The translations under genes and the position numbers were made by a program. A stretch of DNA of 34,067 nt from Candidatus Sungbacteria bacterium RIFCSPHIGHO2_01_FULL_50_25 (lineage in GTDB: Bacteria > Patescibacteriota > Minisyncoccia > Sungbacterales > HO2-52-23): NCBI GenBank assembly GCA_001822215.1, contig MHQD01000032.1, positions 1 to 34,067 of the forward strand. The letters are read 5' to 3'. Positions 23,101-33,231 of this stretch are shown here, one piece after another. How positions within the stretch are numbered: position 1 is the stretch's first letter; every line of letters begins with the position of its first letter. The notes under the pieces are model-generated. The model did not search any database, was not told the DNA's origin, and saw only the letters and a list, made by a program, of their open reading frames with translations.

Positions 23101-23823
23101 CGACTGCTTCGGCAAATCCTCTTCAAGCTCCTTTTGGAGCGTAGGCAGATGAATGCCCTCAAGAATTTTTCTGATTGACTCCGCGCCGATTGAGGCCTCA
23201 AATACTTCTCCGAACTTTCTCGAAAGGCGGTGATACTCAACCTCCGAGAGCACCTCGTGAAGCTGGATGTTTTTGAGGTCGTCTTTTGCCTTTTCCTTCG
23301 CATCGCGGATGTCCGATGTCTCCTCTTTCTCAAGCTTTTTCGTCTTTGTTTTATACTCGCGCTCAATCTCTTCAAGAATGCGCTTCCGCGCATCTTCATC
23401 GACTTTCGTGATGATGTATCCCGCAAAATAGATCACCTTCTCAAGCGCGCTCACGGAAATATCAAGCAACAGCCCGACTTTTGAAGGAATACCCCTCAAA
23501 AACCAGACATGAGAAACCGGCGTCGCAAGTTTTATATGCCCCATGCGCTCCCGGCGCACGATTGCGCGCGTCACTTCGACTCCGCACTTGTCACACACGA
23601 TTCCCTTGTAGCGGATCCGGCGATACTTCCCGCAATAGCATTCCCAATCCTTGACCGGACCGAATATCCGCTCGTCGAAAAGGCCGTCCCGCTCTGGCTT
23701 TGCGGTCCGGTAGTTGATTGTCTCGGGCTTTGTCACCTCGCCGAATGACCACGTCAAAATATCCTCCGGCGAAGCGAGACGGAGCGAAATTGCTTTAAAA
23801 TCGCGAAATGATGTTTCCTGCAT
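20179..23823 (-). CDS. rpoC: RNA polymerase subunit beta'
   Basis: Catalytic largest subunit of RNA polymerase; 1214 residues against 1407 in E. coli, without large lineage insertions. The N-terminal zinc site CYCGKYRRIRYKGIVCDKC is present. The active-site NADFDGD binding Mg2+ is at about 493-499, with RVDYSGRSVIVVGPDL upstream. The bridge-helix region lies near SGMKGLVVNPAGKI, the second zinc site is CRSIVGICQSC, and GEPGTQLTMRTFHIGG marks the trigger-loop region. It starts 10 bp after rpoB and ends before a clear terminator. Confidence 0.98.
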   Translation of the reverse strand: MQETSFRDFKAISLRLASPEDILTWSFGEVTKPETINYRTAKPERDGLFDERIFGPVKDWECYCGKYRRIRYKGIVCDKCGVEVTRAIVRRERMGHIKLATPVSHVWFLRGIPSKVGLLLDISVSALEKVIYFAGYIITKVDEDARKRILEEIEREYKTKTKKLEKEETSDIRDAKEKAKDDLKNIQLHEVLSEVEYHRLSRKFGEVFEASIGAESIRKILEGIHLPTLQKELEEDLPKQSPMVQRKTLRRLQVIKGMIRSGIRPEWMFLTMIPIIPPDLRPMVQLDGGRYATSDLNDLYRRVINRNNRLKRLHELNAPEVITRNEKRMLQEAVDALIDNSIRRGTASPVASQVQRRPLKSLADIIKGKQGRFRQNLLGKRVDYSGRSVIVVGPDLHLHQCGIPKKMALELFKPFVIRKLIEKEIAHNVRGAGRLIEDHDPFVWEALEEVIEGRYVLLNRAPTLHRLGIQAFQPILIEGDAIQVHPLVCPAFNADFDGDQMAVHLPLTDEAQAEARDIMLSTRNLLKPATGDPIVDPTQDIVLGCYWATSVHDGLLGHGKFFGSEDEAIFAHDSGAVDLQAKIMVRMQKERITGVVVAPDEKDTEIVETSVGRILFNRALPKEILYVNKQVKKRDLGDIVAHLIKVHGVEGTPPILDNIKKFGFTYATKSGISWGMDDLRIPPEKKEIIKAAEKEEVLVIEQFRRGLLTEKERYDRVLEIWKRVVDQLTKLVPGALDPVGPIFSMVDGKARGSWIQIRQMSGMKGLVVNPAGKIIELPVISSYKEGLNVLEYFISTHGARKGTADTALKTSAAGYLTRRLVDVAQDLIVSERDCKPKQGLEIFRSDSEEINKPLGARAFGRMLFEAVKDPESGKMLMSAGSYIDQEKGKMFDEKKIESVVVRSPITCRSIVGICQSCYGYDLGNNSPIRFGEAVGIVAAQAIGEPGTQLTMRTFHIGGVAGGGDITTGLPRVEEVFEVRPPKGRAILADVSGEVIEIADAGREKIVRIAVEYSDEGAPLKKGKKKNSAQDEIKEFRIPPSTGMFVAVGSKVKRGDILSEGHADLKELFKYAGKEAVERYVIKEIQKIYSMQGAPIHDKHVEVIVRQMFSRIRIKDGGDTDFTPGEVVEKRDFRTVNIAAVRKGKRPAKATQLLLGITRVALSTSSFLSAASFQETTRVLVDAAVRGKTDDLRGLKENVIIGRLIPAGTGYRKIP

Positions 23824-23833
23824 AACGGATGTT

Positions 23834-27067
<3,234 letters not shown>

Positions 27068-27262
27068 AAAATGGTTACAAATGAGTTATGTAAAGAAAGA
27101 GTATGGAAATCCTAAAATCAAAAAAATAAACACGCCCTAAAATAACCTCCTCAATTAGGGATGCTCAATCAAATTTGCGATAACTAACTATAGTCGCAAA
27201 TAGTGGTAGAAATTATTTTGATGTAATCAGCCGAAACACCCGTTACCTCCCCATTCAGTATT
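27068..27262 (-). promoter_or_regulatory. Long rpoB leader with hairpins and possible leader peptides
   Basis: The predicted 5' leader of about 195 nt contains GGGGAGG followed after 6 nt by GTG 27239 (8 codons to TAA 27215-27213). It also contains an 8-bp perfect hairpin (ATTTGCGA 27173-27180 / TCGCAAAT 27194-27201). A third feature is a CCCTAA/TTAGGG hairpin (27135-27140 / 27155-27160) whose loop holds a second strong GAGGAGG. These signals are unusual in a region where most starts lack Shine-Dalgarno sequences. Confidence 0.4.
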
Positions 27263-27268
27263 GTTTCA

Positions 27269-27297
27269 AGTATACGCGCATACGAAAAAATAGTCAA
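27269..27297 (-). promoter_or_regulatory. Consensus promoter of rpoBC
   Basis: On the minus strand TTGACT (27297-27292), a 17-bp spacer and TATACT (27274-27269). Transcription is expected near 27262. Confidence 0.75.
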
Positions 27298-27311
27298 GTG
27301 CTCACGCGCAC

Positions 27312-27340
27312 TTGCCTTAAAAGCTCATATCTGCTATGAT
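27312..27340 (+). promoter_or_regulatory. Promoter of the 27353 membrane gene (near-leaderless)
   Basis: TTGCCT (27312-27317), a 17-bp spacer and TATGAT (27335-27340), 12 nt before ATG 27353. It is divergent from the rpoB promoter. Confidence 0.55.
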
Positions 27341-27352
27341 CTTTGTATTGCC

Positions 27353-27688
27353 ATGATAGGCCTTGGGACGAAATTCATCATAAAAGTCCTTCTAAACGGC
27401 CTTGGGTTATACCTCGCGAATTCCTATATACCGGGCTTTACTATGGAGGGAGGCGCTAAAACCCTCCTTATAAGCGCCGTTTTACTCGCGCTCCTCTATA
27501 CACTTATACGGCCGCTCATACGGCTTCTCTCTGCTCCCCTTGTCTGGATTACCTTTGGCCTCTTCAATATCGCAATCAATATCGCGCTTCTCTGGACAGC
27601 AGACATCCTCCTCGCCGAAATCTCATTTGACTCCATAAAAACACTTTTTTATATCTCTTTTATAATCGCAGTTGCAAATATATTTTAA
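27353..27688 (+). CDS. Phage-holin-superfamily IV (YvlD-like) membrane protein
   Basis: The protein has 111 residues with four hydrophobic segments (about 8-24, 34-50, 56-80, 92-111). NGLGLYLANSYIPGFTMEGG, LLALLYTLIRPLIRLLSAPLVWITFGLFNIAINIALLW match the small family annotated as phage holin superfamily IV or YvlD, common in bacterial chromosomes. Despite the name there is no prophage context. The cellular role is not established. Confidence 0.8.
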   Translation: MIGLGTKFIIKVLLNGLGLYLANSYIPGFTMEGGAKTLLISAVLLALLYTLIRPLIRLLSAPLVWITFGLFNIAINIALLWTADILLAEISFDSIKTLFYISFIIAVANIF

Positions 27689-27747
27689 CGCGGCAGAATG
27701 CGCATCGATCGCTTTCGTAATGCGCCCATATGCATAATTGATGAGAT

Positions 27748-27966
27748 ATGAATGACTTGATATTCCAAATAGTTCAAATTGTCGCGGCGGTTGTCCTTAT
27801 CGCAACCATCCTCCTGCAGCAGCGGGGCGGCGGTCTTTCGCCGGTGTTTGGCGGCGAGGGAGGATTTTATCGCACGCGACGGGGAATTGAAAAAACAATT
27901 TTTATCACATCCATCATATCTGCCGCTATTTTTTTTCTTGCCGCAATTCTCAATCTTGTATTCTAA
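27748..27966 (+). CDS. secG: Preprotein translocase subunit SecG
   Basis: The protein has 72 residues, typical of SecG, which aids SecYEG-dependent export. Two membrane segments (about 4-23 and 50-71) flank the conserved cytoplasmic loop with LLQQRGGGLSPVFGGEGGFYRTRRGIEK. CATAAT lies 9 nt before the ATG, without a Shine-Dalgarno sequence. It is followed by a membrane-anchored peptide-binding protein. Confidence 0.9.
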   Translation: MNDLIFQIVQIVAAVVLIATILLQQRGGGLSPVFGGEGGFYRTRRGIEKTIFITSIISAAIFFLAAILNLVF

Positions 27967-27984
27967 TCGATTTGCGGCTTCGCC

Positions 27985-29769
27985 GTGCTTGAAAATACTC
28001 CTTCTCAAGGCATTGGCCGGATGCCCGACGCTGTCGGATATCGCTGGCTGAGGCTCCATAAACTATTGCATATCCCGCGCTTTCTTGATCCTCGTGATCA
28101 GCGAAGGGTATATCTTGTATTTATTGCATGTATTCTTTTTGGCGTTTCTTTTTTTGCGCGCGTCTATATCCGGCTTACGCTGCCGGTCCCCGCTCTTGGG
28201 GGCGCATACCATGAAGGGCTCCTTAAAACCCCACGCGCAATCAATCCGGTCTATGCATCGACGAACGACACCGACCGTGATTTTGCAAAACTCGTGTTTT
28301 CCCGCATTCTCACCTATGACGGGAACGGAAACATAGTGCTCGATCTTGCAAAGCAATATGAAATGAGCGCAGACGGAAAGACCTATATGGTAACGCTCCG
28401 TGAAAATGCGTACTGGCATGACGGGAAAAAAGTGACGGCAGAAGATGTTCTTTTTACAATTTCCATGATCCAAAACCCTTCCTATAAAAGCCCATTTATC
28501 GCAAACTGGCAGGGTGTCGAAATAAAAAAAATCGATGAATACACGGTTCAGTTCACGCTCCGGACGCCATACGTCCCGTTTCTCGAAAACCTGACGGTCG
28601 GGATATTGCCGCGCCATATATGGAAAGACGTCCGCCCGGAACAAGCGCTTCTGCACGAACAAAACCTCCAGCCGATAGGATCGGGCCCGTACCGATTTGA
28701 CCGCTTCATAAAGAACGATGACGGCACAATATCCGAGTATCGCTTTGCCTGGAACCCCGATTATTACAGAGAAGGCCCATATATCAGACGATTGACATTT
28801 ACGTTTTATGATTCATTTGAGATGCTCCTCACTGACTGGCGAAAAGGCAAGATTGATGGAATGAGCCCGATATCGAAAAACATAGAAAACGAACTCAACG
28901 AGAATCGGCATTCGCTTTTTTCAATAGAAACGCCTCGGGTATTCGGGATATTCTTCAATCAATCGAAAAACGACGCGCTCCGGGATAAACGAATTCGCGA
29001 GGCGATCGCACGCGCCATCTCACGAGACGCGATCACGGATTACATCCTCGGAGAAGCGACTTCAAAATCAACTCCGTTCCCGCGATTCGGCGAAACAGAG
29101 CCCCGAGGCGACACGCCGACATCGACAATCGTGTATGACCCCGGGAAAGCACGCACACTCCTTGCAGAAGCGGGATATAAAGATGAAAATGGAGACGGAA
29201 TACTTGAAAGAAAGGAAAAAAAGAAGTCGGGGAACAAAACAATCGAATCGGAAACCCCGCTCTCTTTTGTGCTTACAACATCAGACTGGCCCGACCTCTT
29301 GCGCGCCGCAGAAAAAATCCAGCGCGACCTCGCGGCTGTCGGCATTGATATCCAAATCAATACCGTCTCCCTATCTGAACTCGATACTTCGGTAATCCGC
29401 CCCCGTGATTTTGAGATTCTCCTCTTTGGCCACGCATACGGCTATGAACCGGACCCATTCCTTTTCTGGCATACATCGCAGGGAAAAGACCCTGGGCTTA
29501 ATATCGTCCGCTACAGCGATAAAACGTCAGACCGCCTCCTCGAAGAAATCAGAACGCTCCCCGACCGCGGCGAACGGGAGCGCCGCCTCCGCGAGCTGGA
29601 AAAGCGCATCATGCAGGAGCTTCCCATGCTTCCTATTTTTTCCGAAGAATACCTTTATATTCTTCCACGACGCATAAAAGGTATCGACCCAAAAATCATA
29701 TCGCTCCAATCTGACCGTTTTAACGAAGTCAACAGATGGTATATAGATACGAAACGAATCTTTAAGTGA
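27985..29769 (+). CDS. ABC-type peptide-binding protein (SBP family 5), membrane-anchored
   Basis: This 594-residue solute-binding protein of the oligopeptide/dipeptide class is predicted to capture peptides outside the cell. A short cytoplasmic N-terminus is followed by one membrane anchor (about 43-64, VYLVFIACILFGVSFFARVYI) instead of a lipobox. The family 5 fold then shows AINPVYASTNDTDRDFAKLVFSRILTYD, NAYWHDGKKVTAEDVLFTI, IGSGPYRFDRF and IREAIARAISRDAI. No permease or ATPase gene is adjacent, so transport partners must lie elsewhere. The start is uncertain: GTG 27985 or ATG 28021, neither with a Shine-Dalgarno sequence. Confidence 0.9.
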   Translation: MLENTPSQGIGRMPDAVGYRWLRLHKLLHIPRFLDPRDQRRVYLVFIACILFGVSFFARVYIRLTLPVPALGGAYHEGLLKTPRAINPVYASTNDTDRDFAKLVFSRILTYDGNGNIVLDLAKQYEMSADGKTYMVTLRENAYWHDGKKVTAEDVLFTISMIQNPSYKSPFIANWQGVEIKKIDEYTVQFTLRTPYVPFLENLTVGILPRHIWKDVRPEQALLHEQNLQPIGSGPYRFDRFIKNDDGTISEYRFAWNPDYYREGPYIRRLTFTFYDSFEMLLTDWRKGKIDGMSPISKNIENELNENRHSLFSIETPRVFGIFFNQSKNDALRDKRIREAIARAISRDAITDYILGEATSKSTPFPRFGETEPRGDTPTSTIVYDPGKARTLLAEAGYKDENGDGILERKEKKKSGNKTIESETPLSFVLTTSDWPDLLRAAEKIQRDLAAVGIDIQINTVSLSELDTSVIRPRDFEILLFGHAYGYEPDPFLFWHTSQGKDPGLNIVRYSDKTSDRLLEEIRTLPDRGERERRLRELEKRIMQELPMLPIFSEEYLYILPRRIKGIDPKIISLQSDRFNEVNRWYIDTKRIFK

Positions 29770-29776
29770 TACCGAC

Positions 29777-29860
29777 GCCCCCCTGGCGGAACTGGCAGAC
29801 GCGCTAGCTTCAGGAGCTAGTGGGAGAAATCCTGTAGAGGTTCAAATCCTCTGGGGGGCA
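29777..29860 (+). tRNA. tRNA-Leu(CAG)
   Basis: The acceptor GCCCCCC/GGGGGGC has discriminator A (29860). The anticodon stem CTAGC/GCTAG encloses the loop TTCAGGA (anticodon CAG). A long class II variable arm and a T-loop TTCAAAT follow. The 3' CCA is not encoded. Confidence 0.94.
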
Positions 29861-29956
29861 CCGCATCATTATTAACCTAATTTTTTATTTCCGAATAGTT
29901 GCCGATATCACGAACGATTTTTTCTTGATTGTCGGAACGTATTCGCATACACACTG

Positions 29957-31717
29957 ATGCATAGAAAACCGTCATATCACGAGGGACGGCGCCATCTACG
30001 CCGGCCCTCCCTCATGCGAGGGCAATCCCATGGACCCATTCCCGGTTCGCGGGGCGACCTTCGATTTATCCCGCTGGGTGGCTGCGGAGAGGTCCAGCGT
30101 TCGACCTATGTTTACGAATACAATGACGATATTGTGATTATCGACATGGGTCTCCAATTCCCGGATGAAGACATGCCGGGAATAGATTATTTAATCGCAA
30201 ACGTCGAGTACCTGAAGCCGAGAAAGAAAAATATCCGCGGGATCATTATCACCCACGGGCATTACGACCACTTCGGGGCAATCCCGCATCTCTTGGATTC
30301 TCTCGGGAACCCGCCGATATTTGCAACCGCGCTCACGCGGGGCATGATCATGAAGCGGCAGGAAGATTTTAAGCACCTCCCGAAGCCGAGAATCGAACTC
30401 ATCACCACGGAGTCAAAAGTGCGTCTCGGAAATTTCCTTGCCGAGTTCTATCACATAAACCACAACATCCCGGATTCGGTCGGCGTCGTGCTTCGGACGC
30501 CCGTGGGAACGGTTGTGCATACGGGCGACTTTAAGTTTGACCCCCAGCCCGTTTCAGAGGCAACCGCGGATCTTCACAGAATTGCTGAGATCGGCCATCA
30601 GGGAGTTCTTTTGCTCGTATCGGAGTCAACGGACGCCGACTCTCCCGGACATCAAATATCGGAAACAGAGGTCCAGAAAACGATTGAAGAAATATTCAAG
30701 GTGGCGCCCGGCAGGATCATTGCGGCAACATTCGCCTCACTCATTACCCGCCTCCAACAGCTCATCTGGCTTTCTGAAAAATATGGAAGAAAGGTTGCGC
30801 TCGAAGGGTTTTCAATAAAGCAAAATGTCGCAGTCGCGCAGGAACTCGGATATCTCAAGGTGCGCAAGGGAACGATCATAGACACAAAAGACATCCATCG
30901 CTATAAAGAGAGTGAAATTACGATCCTCTGCACCGGCGCGCAAGGCGAGGACCGCGCGGCCTTGATGCGGATTGCAAATAATGAACATCGCCTCATCACT
31001 ATCCAGCCAAAAGACTCGGTAGTATTCTCTTCTTCCGTCATCCCGGGGAATGAAAACTCGGTCCAGCGCTTGAAAGACACACTCTACAAGCGAGCGGGCA
31101 AGGTTTACCACTACGCGACAATGGACATCCACTCCGGAGGCCATGCAAAGCAAGACGAACTCACCCAAATGATAAAGCTCACAAAGCCGAAATACATGAT
31201 TCCGATCCACGGAAACTACTTTATGCTCAAAATCCATTCAGAGCTTGCCGAAAAAGCCGGAATCCCGAAAGAGCGGATCATAATTGCGGAAGACGGCGAG
31301 ATCGTCTCAATGAACCGTGAAGGAATCAGAAAGCTCAAAGAAAGAGCGCCGACCGACTATGTCATGGTTGACGGCCTTGGCGTGGGCGACGTAAAAGAGG
31401 TTGTTATCCGCGACCGCCAGCACTTGGCAGAAGACGGCATTTTCGTCATTATTACGATAGTTGACGCGAAAACCGGGAAGGTAAAAACAAGCCCGGATAT
31501 CATCTCCCGCGGCTTCATATACCTCAAAGAGTCCCAAGAGCTCCTCCGCGAAGTAAGAAAGCGCACACGGACCATTGTCGAAGGCCTTACAACGGGCCCA
31601 ACGCGCCCTATTGACTGGAATTATGTCAAAGACGAGGTTCGCGAAAAAATCGGGCAGTTTCTCTTCAACAAAACCGCGCGTCGCCCAATGGTATTGCCCG
31701 TAGTAATTGAAGTATGA
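29957..31717 (+). CDS. rnj: Ribonuclease J
   Basis: Metallo-beta-lactamase/beta-CASP ribonuclease with expected 5'-exonuclease and endonuclease activity in mRNA decay and rRNA maturation; 586 residues. A basic, disordered N-terminal extension (1-33) precedes RFIPLGGCGEVQRSTYVYEYNDDIVIIDMG. The metal motif HGHYDH is at 100-105, HTGDFKFDP follows, and the beta-CASP region contains TGAQGEDRAALMRIA and PGNENSVQRLKDTLYKRAG. The motif GGHAKQDELTQMIKLTKPKYMIPIHGNYFMLK and a C-terminal dimerisation domain complete the protein. It overlaps trpS by 4 bp (ATGA), a sign of translational coupling. Confidence 0.95.
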   Translation: MHRKPSYHEGRRHLRRPSLMRGQSHGPIPGSRGDLRFIPLGGCGEVQRSTYVYEYNDDIVIIDMGLQFPDEDMPGIDYLIANVEYLKPRKKNIRGIIITHGHYDHFGAIPHLLDSLGNPPIFATALTRGMIMKRQEDFKHLPKPRIELITTESKVRLGNFLAEFYHINHNIPDSVGVVLRTPVGTVVHTGDFKFDPQPVSEATADLHRIAEIGHQGVLLLVSESTDADSPGHQISETEVQKTIEEIFKVAPGRIIAATFASLITRLQQLIWLSEKYGRKVALEGFSIKQNVAVAQELGYLKVRKGTIIDTKDIHRYKESEITILCTGAQGEDRAALMRIANNEHRLITIQPKDSVVFSSSVIPGNENSVQRLKDTLYKRAGKVYHYATMDIHSGGHAKQDELTQMIKLTKPKYMIPIHGNYFMLKIHSELAEKAGIPKERIIIAEDGEIVSMNREGIRKLKERAPTDYVMVDGLGVGDVKEVVIRDRQHLAEDGIFVIITIVDAKTGKVKTSPDIISRGFIYLKESQELLREVRKRTRTIVEGLTTGPTRPIDWNYVKDEVREKIGQFLFNKTARRPMVLPVVIEV

Positions 31718-32715
31718 TACCTGCGGAAAAATCCAAAAAACAAATCCTCCTAAGCGGCGTACAGCCATCCGGAAATTTCCACATCGGGAACTATTTGGGT
31801 GCAATAAAACAATGGGTGGAAATGCAAAAAACCCACCGCGTATTTGCCATGATCGCGGACCTGCACGCAATCACCATCCCCCAGGAGCCCGAAATACTCT
31901 ACAAAAATACCCTTGGCGTTGCAAAACTCCTGCTTGCCTGCGGCTTAGACCCAAAAAAGTCAGTTATCTTCGTCCAGTCGCAAATCCCCGCGCATACGGA
32001 GCTCGGATGGATTTTAAACACTCTTACTCCGATTGGAGAGCTCGAACGAATGACACAGTTTAAAGAAAAAAAAGAAAAAGCCGGAGTGCTTGCGGGACTC
32101 TTAAACTATCCCACACTCATGGCGGCCGACATTCTTCTTTATAACTCCGATATTGTTCCTGTGGGCGAGGACCAAATCCAACATATTGAGCTTACGCGGA
32201 CCCTCGCACGGAAATTCAATGCGCGCTTCGGCGAAACGTTCAAAGAGCCGAAAGAATATGTTTTGAAAGAAACCAGCCGCGTCATGGCGCTCGACGACCC
32301 GACGAAAAAAATGTCAAAATCCTCGGCAAATCCGGCGAGTTACATTGCGCTTTTGGACGAGCCCGAAACCATTCGGAAAAAAATCCAGATTGCGGTTACG
32401 GATTCAGGAAAAGAAGTTGCGTACGACGAGATAACAAAACCCGCAATCTCAAACCTCATGCGGATATATAGCGCATTCTCCGGAATTGGCCTCAAGGAAA
32501 TCGAGGCAAAATTTTCCGACAAGGGGTACGGCGAATTCAAGCACGACCTTGCAGATGTTATGGTAGGCGCCCTTACACCAATACAAAAACGCTACAGCGC
32601 GCTCACCGAAGCGAGTGTAAAAACCGTACTCAAAAAAGGTCAAAAAGCCGCGGCAAAGATCGCGGATAGAACCCTTACCGAAGCAAAGAAAAAAGCCGGA
32701 TTTCTTGCGACATAA
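31714..32715 (+). CDS. trpS: Tryptophanyl-tRNA synthetase
   Basis: Class I synthetase charging tRNA-Trp; 333 residues, as in E. coli (334). HIGH appears as HIGN (23-26, in PSGNFHIGNYLGA) and KMSKS is exact (199-203, in DPTKKMSKSSA). VPVGEDQIQHIELTR is the conserved tryptophan-binding stretch. It overlaps the end of the RNase J gene by 4 bp. tRNA-Glu on the opposite strand begins 2 bp after its stop. Confidence 0.97.
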   Translation: MIPAEKSKKQILLSGVQPSGNFHIGNYLGAIKQWVEMQKTHRVFAMIADLHAITIPQEPEILYKNTLGVAKLLLACGLDPKKSVIFVQSQIPAHTELGWILNTLTPIGELERMTQFKEKKEKAGVLAGLLNYPTLMAADILLYNSDIVPVGEDQIQHIELTRTLARKFNARFGETFKEPKEYVLKETSRVMALDDPTKKMSKSSANPASYIALLDEPETIRKKIQIAVTDSGKEVAYDEITKPAISNLMRIYSAFSGIGLKEIEAKFSDKGYGEFKHDLADVMVGALTPIQKRYSALTEASVKTVLKKGQKAAAKIADRTLTEAKKKAGFLAT

Positions 32716-32717
32716 AA

Positions 32718-32789
32718 CGCTCCTACCGGGAATCGAACCCGGGTTACCAGGATGAGAACCTGGCGTCCTAACCACTAGACGATAGGAGC
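32718..32789 (-). tRNA. tRNA-Glu(CTC)
   Basis: The acceptor GCTCCTA/TAGGAGC has discriminator G. The D-arm is TCGTCTAGTGGTTAGGA. The anticodon stem CCAGG/CCTGG encloses the loop TTCTCAT (anticodon CTC), and the T-arm is CCGGGTTCGATTCCCGG. The 3' CCA is not encoded. Confidence 0.94.
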
Positions 32790-32896
32790 AGAATCACTCG
32801 AAATTCTACGGGAAAAATCACAAAAAATCAATCCTTCGAGGCTTCGACTGAACTCAGCCGAAGTCCAAGCTCAGGATAAAGAAAAAAGACCGCCGG

Positions 32897-33139
32897 TTAT
32901 TGGCGGTACGCGAACTCGGGATCCCTGTCATACCAGTGCGCTGAGTTCCGATTGCCGTTTCCGGATGGCTCGATGAACGGCTTAGCGCATAGCTCGCCGA
33001 CTTTGCGATTGCATTGCGGGCAATATTTTCCATCGTTGCGGCGGACAAGATGCACTGACTTCGGCTGTTTACAGTACTGGCATCGGGCCCATGTATGCGT
33101 ATCAATCCATTCTGCAAGTTCCCAGCCGGAAAGATTCAC
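32897..33139 (-). CDS. Small zinc-ribbon protein, function unknown
   Basis: An 80-residue frame from GTG 33139 (in-frame TAG just upstream). It has Cys20-x2-Cys23 and Cys40-x2-Cys43, a plausible four-cysteine zinc ribbon, with a fifth Cys at 51. The rest is rich in Asn, Arg and aromatic residues. Base composition matches its neighbours and the Cys spacing is regular, which favours a real gene. No family is recognised and no Shine-Dalgarno sequence is visible. Before it (32790-32896) is a stretch with CTTCGA and AGCTCAGGA-type semi-palindromic sequence and no gene. Confidence 0.5.
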   Translation of the reverse strand: MNLSGWELAEWIDTHTWARCQYCKQPKSVHLVRRNDGKYCPQCNRKVGELCAKPFIEPSGNGNRNSAHWYDRDPEFAYRQ

Positions 33140-33231
33140 CCCGCGCCGCTATCTGGCATCGCAGTCTCCAAAAGGTTCTTTCTCCAGTATAGCGCCAGCT
33201 ATCCCTTTTGCGTTTTAAGATATGCACAGGC

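Noticed and set aside
27353..27688. Prophage remnant, suggested by the holin-type name of this protein
   Set aside because: Neighbours are rpoB and secG, no other phage gene is present, and this family is common in ordinary chromosomes.
30254..30271. HGHYDH instead of HGHEDH in RNase J
   Set aside because: The metal ligands (H100, H102, D104, H105) are intact. The changed position is variable in the HxHxDH motif, so no loss of activity is implied.
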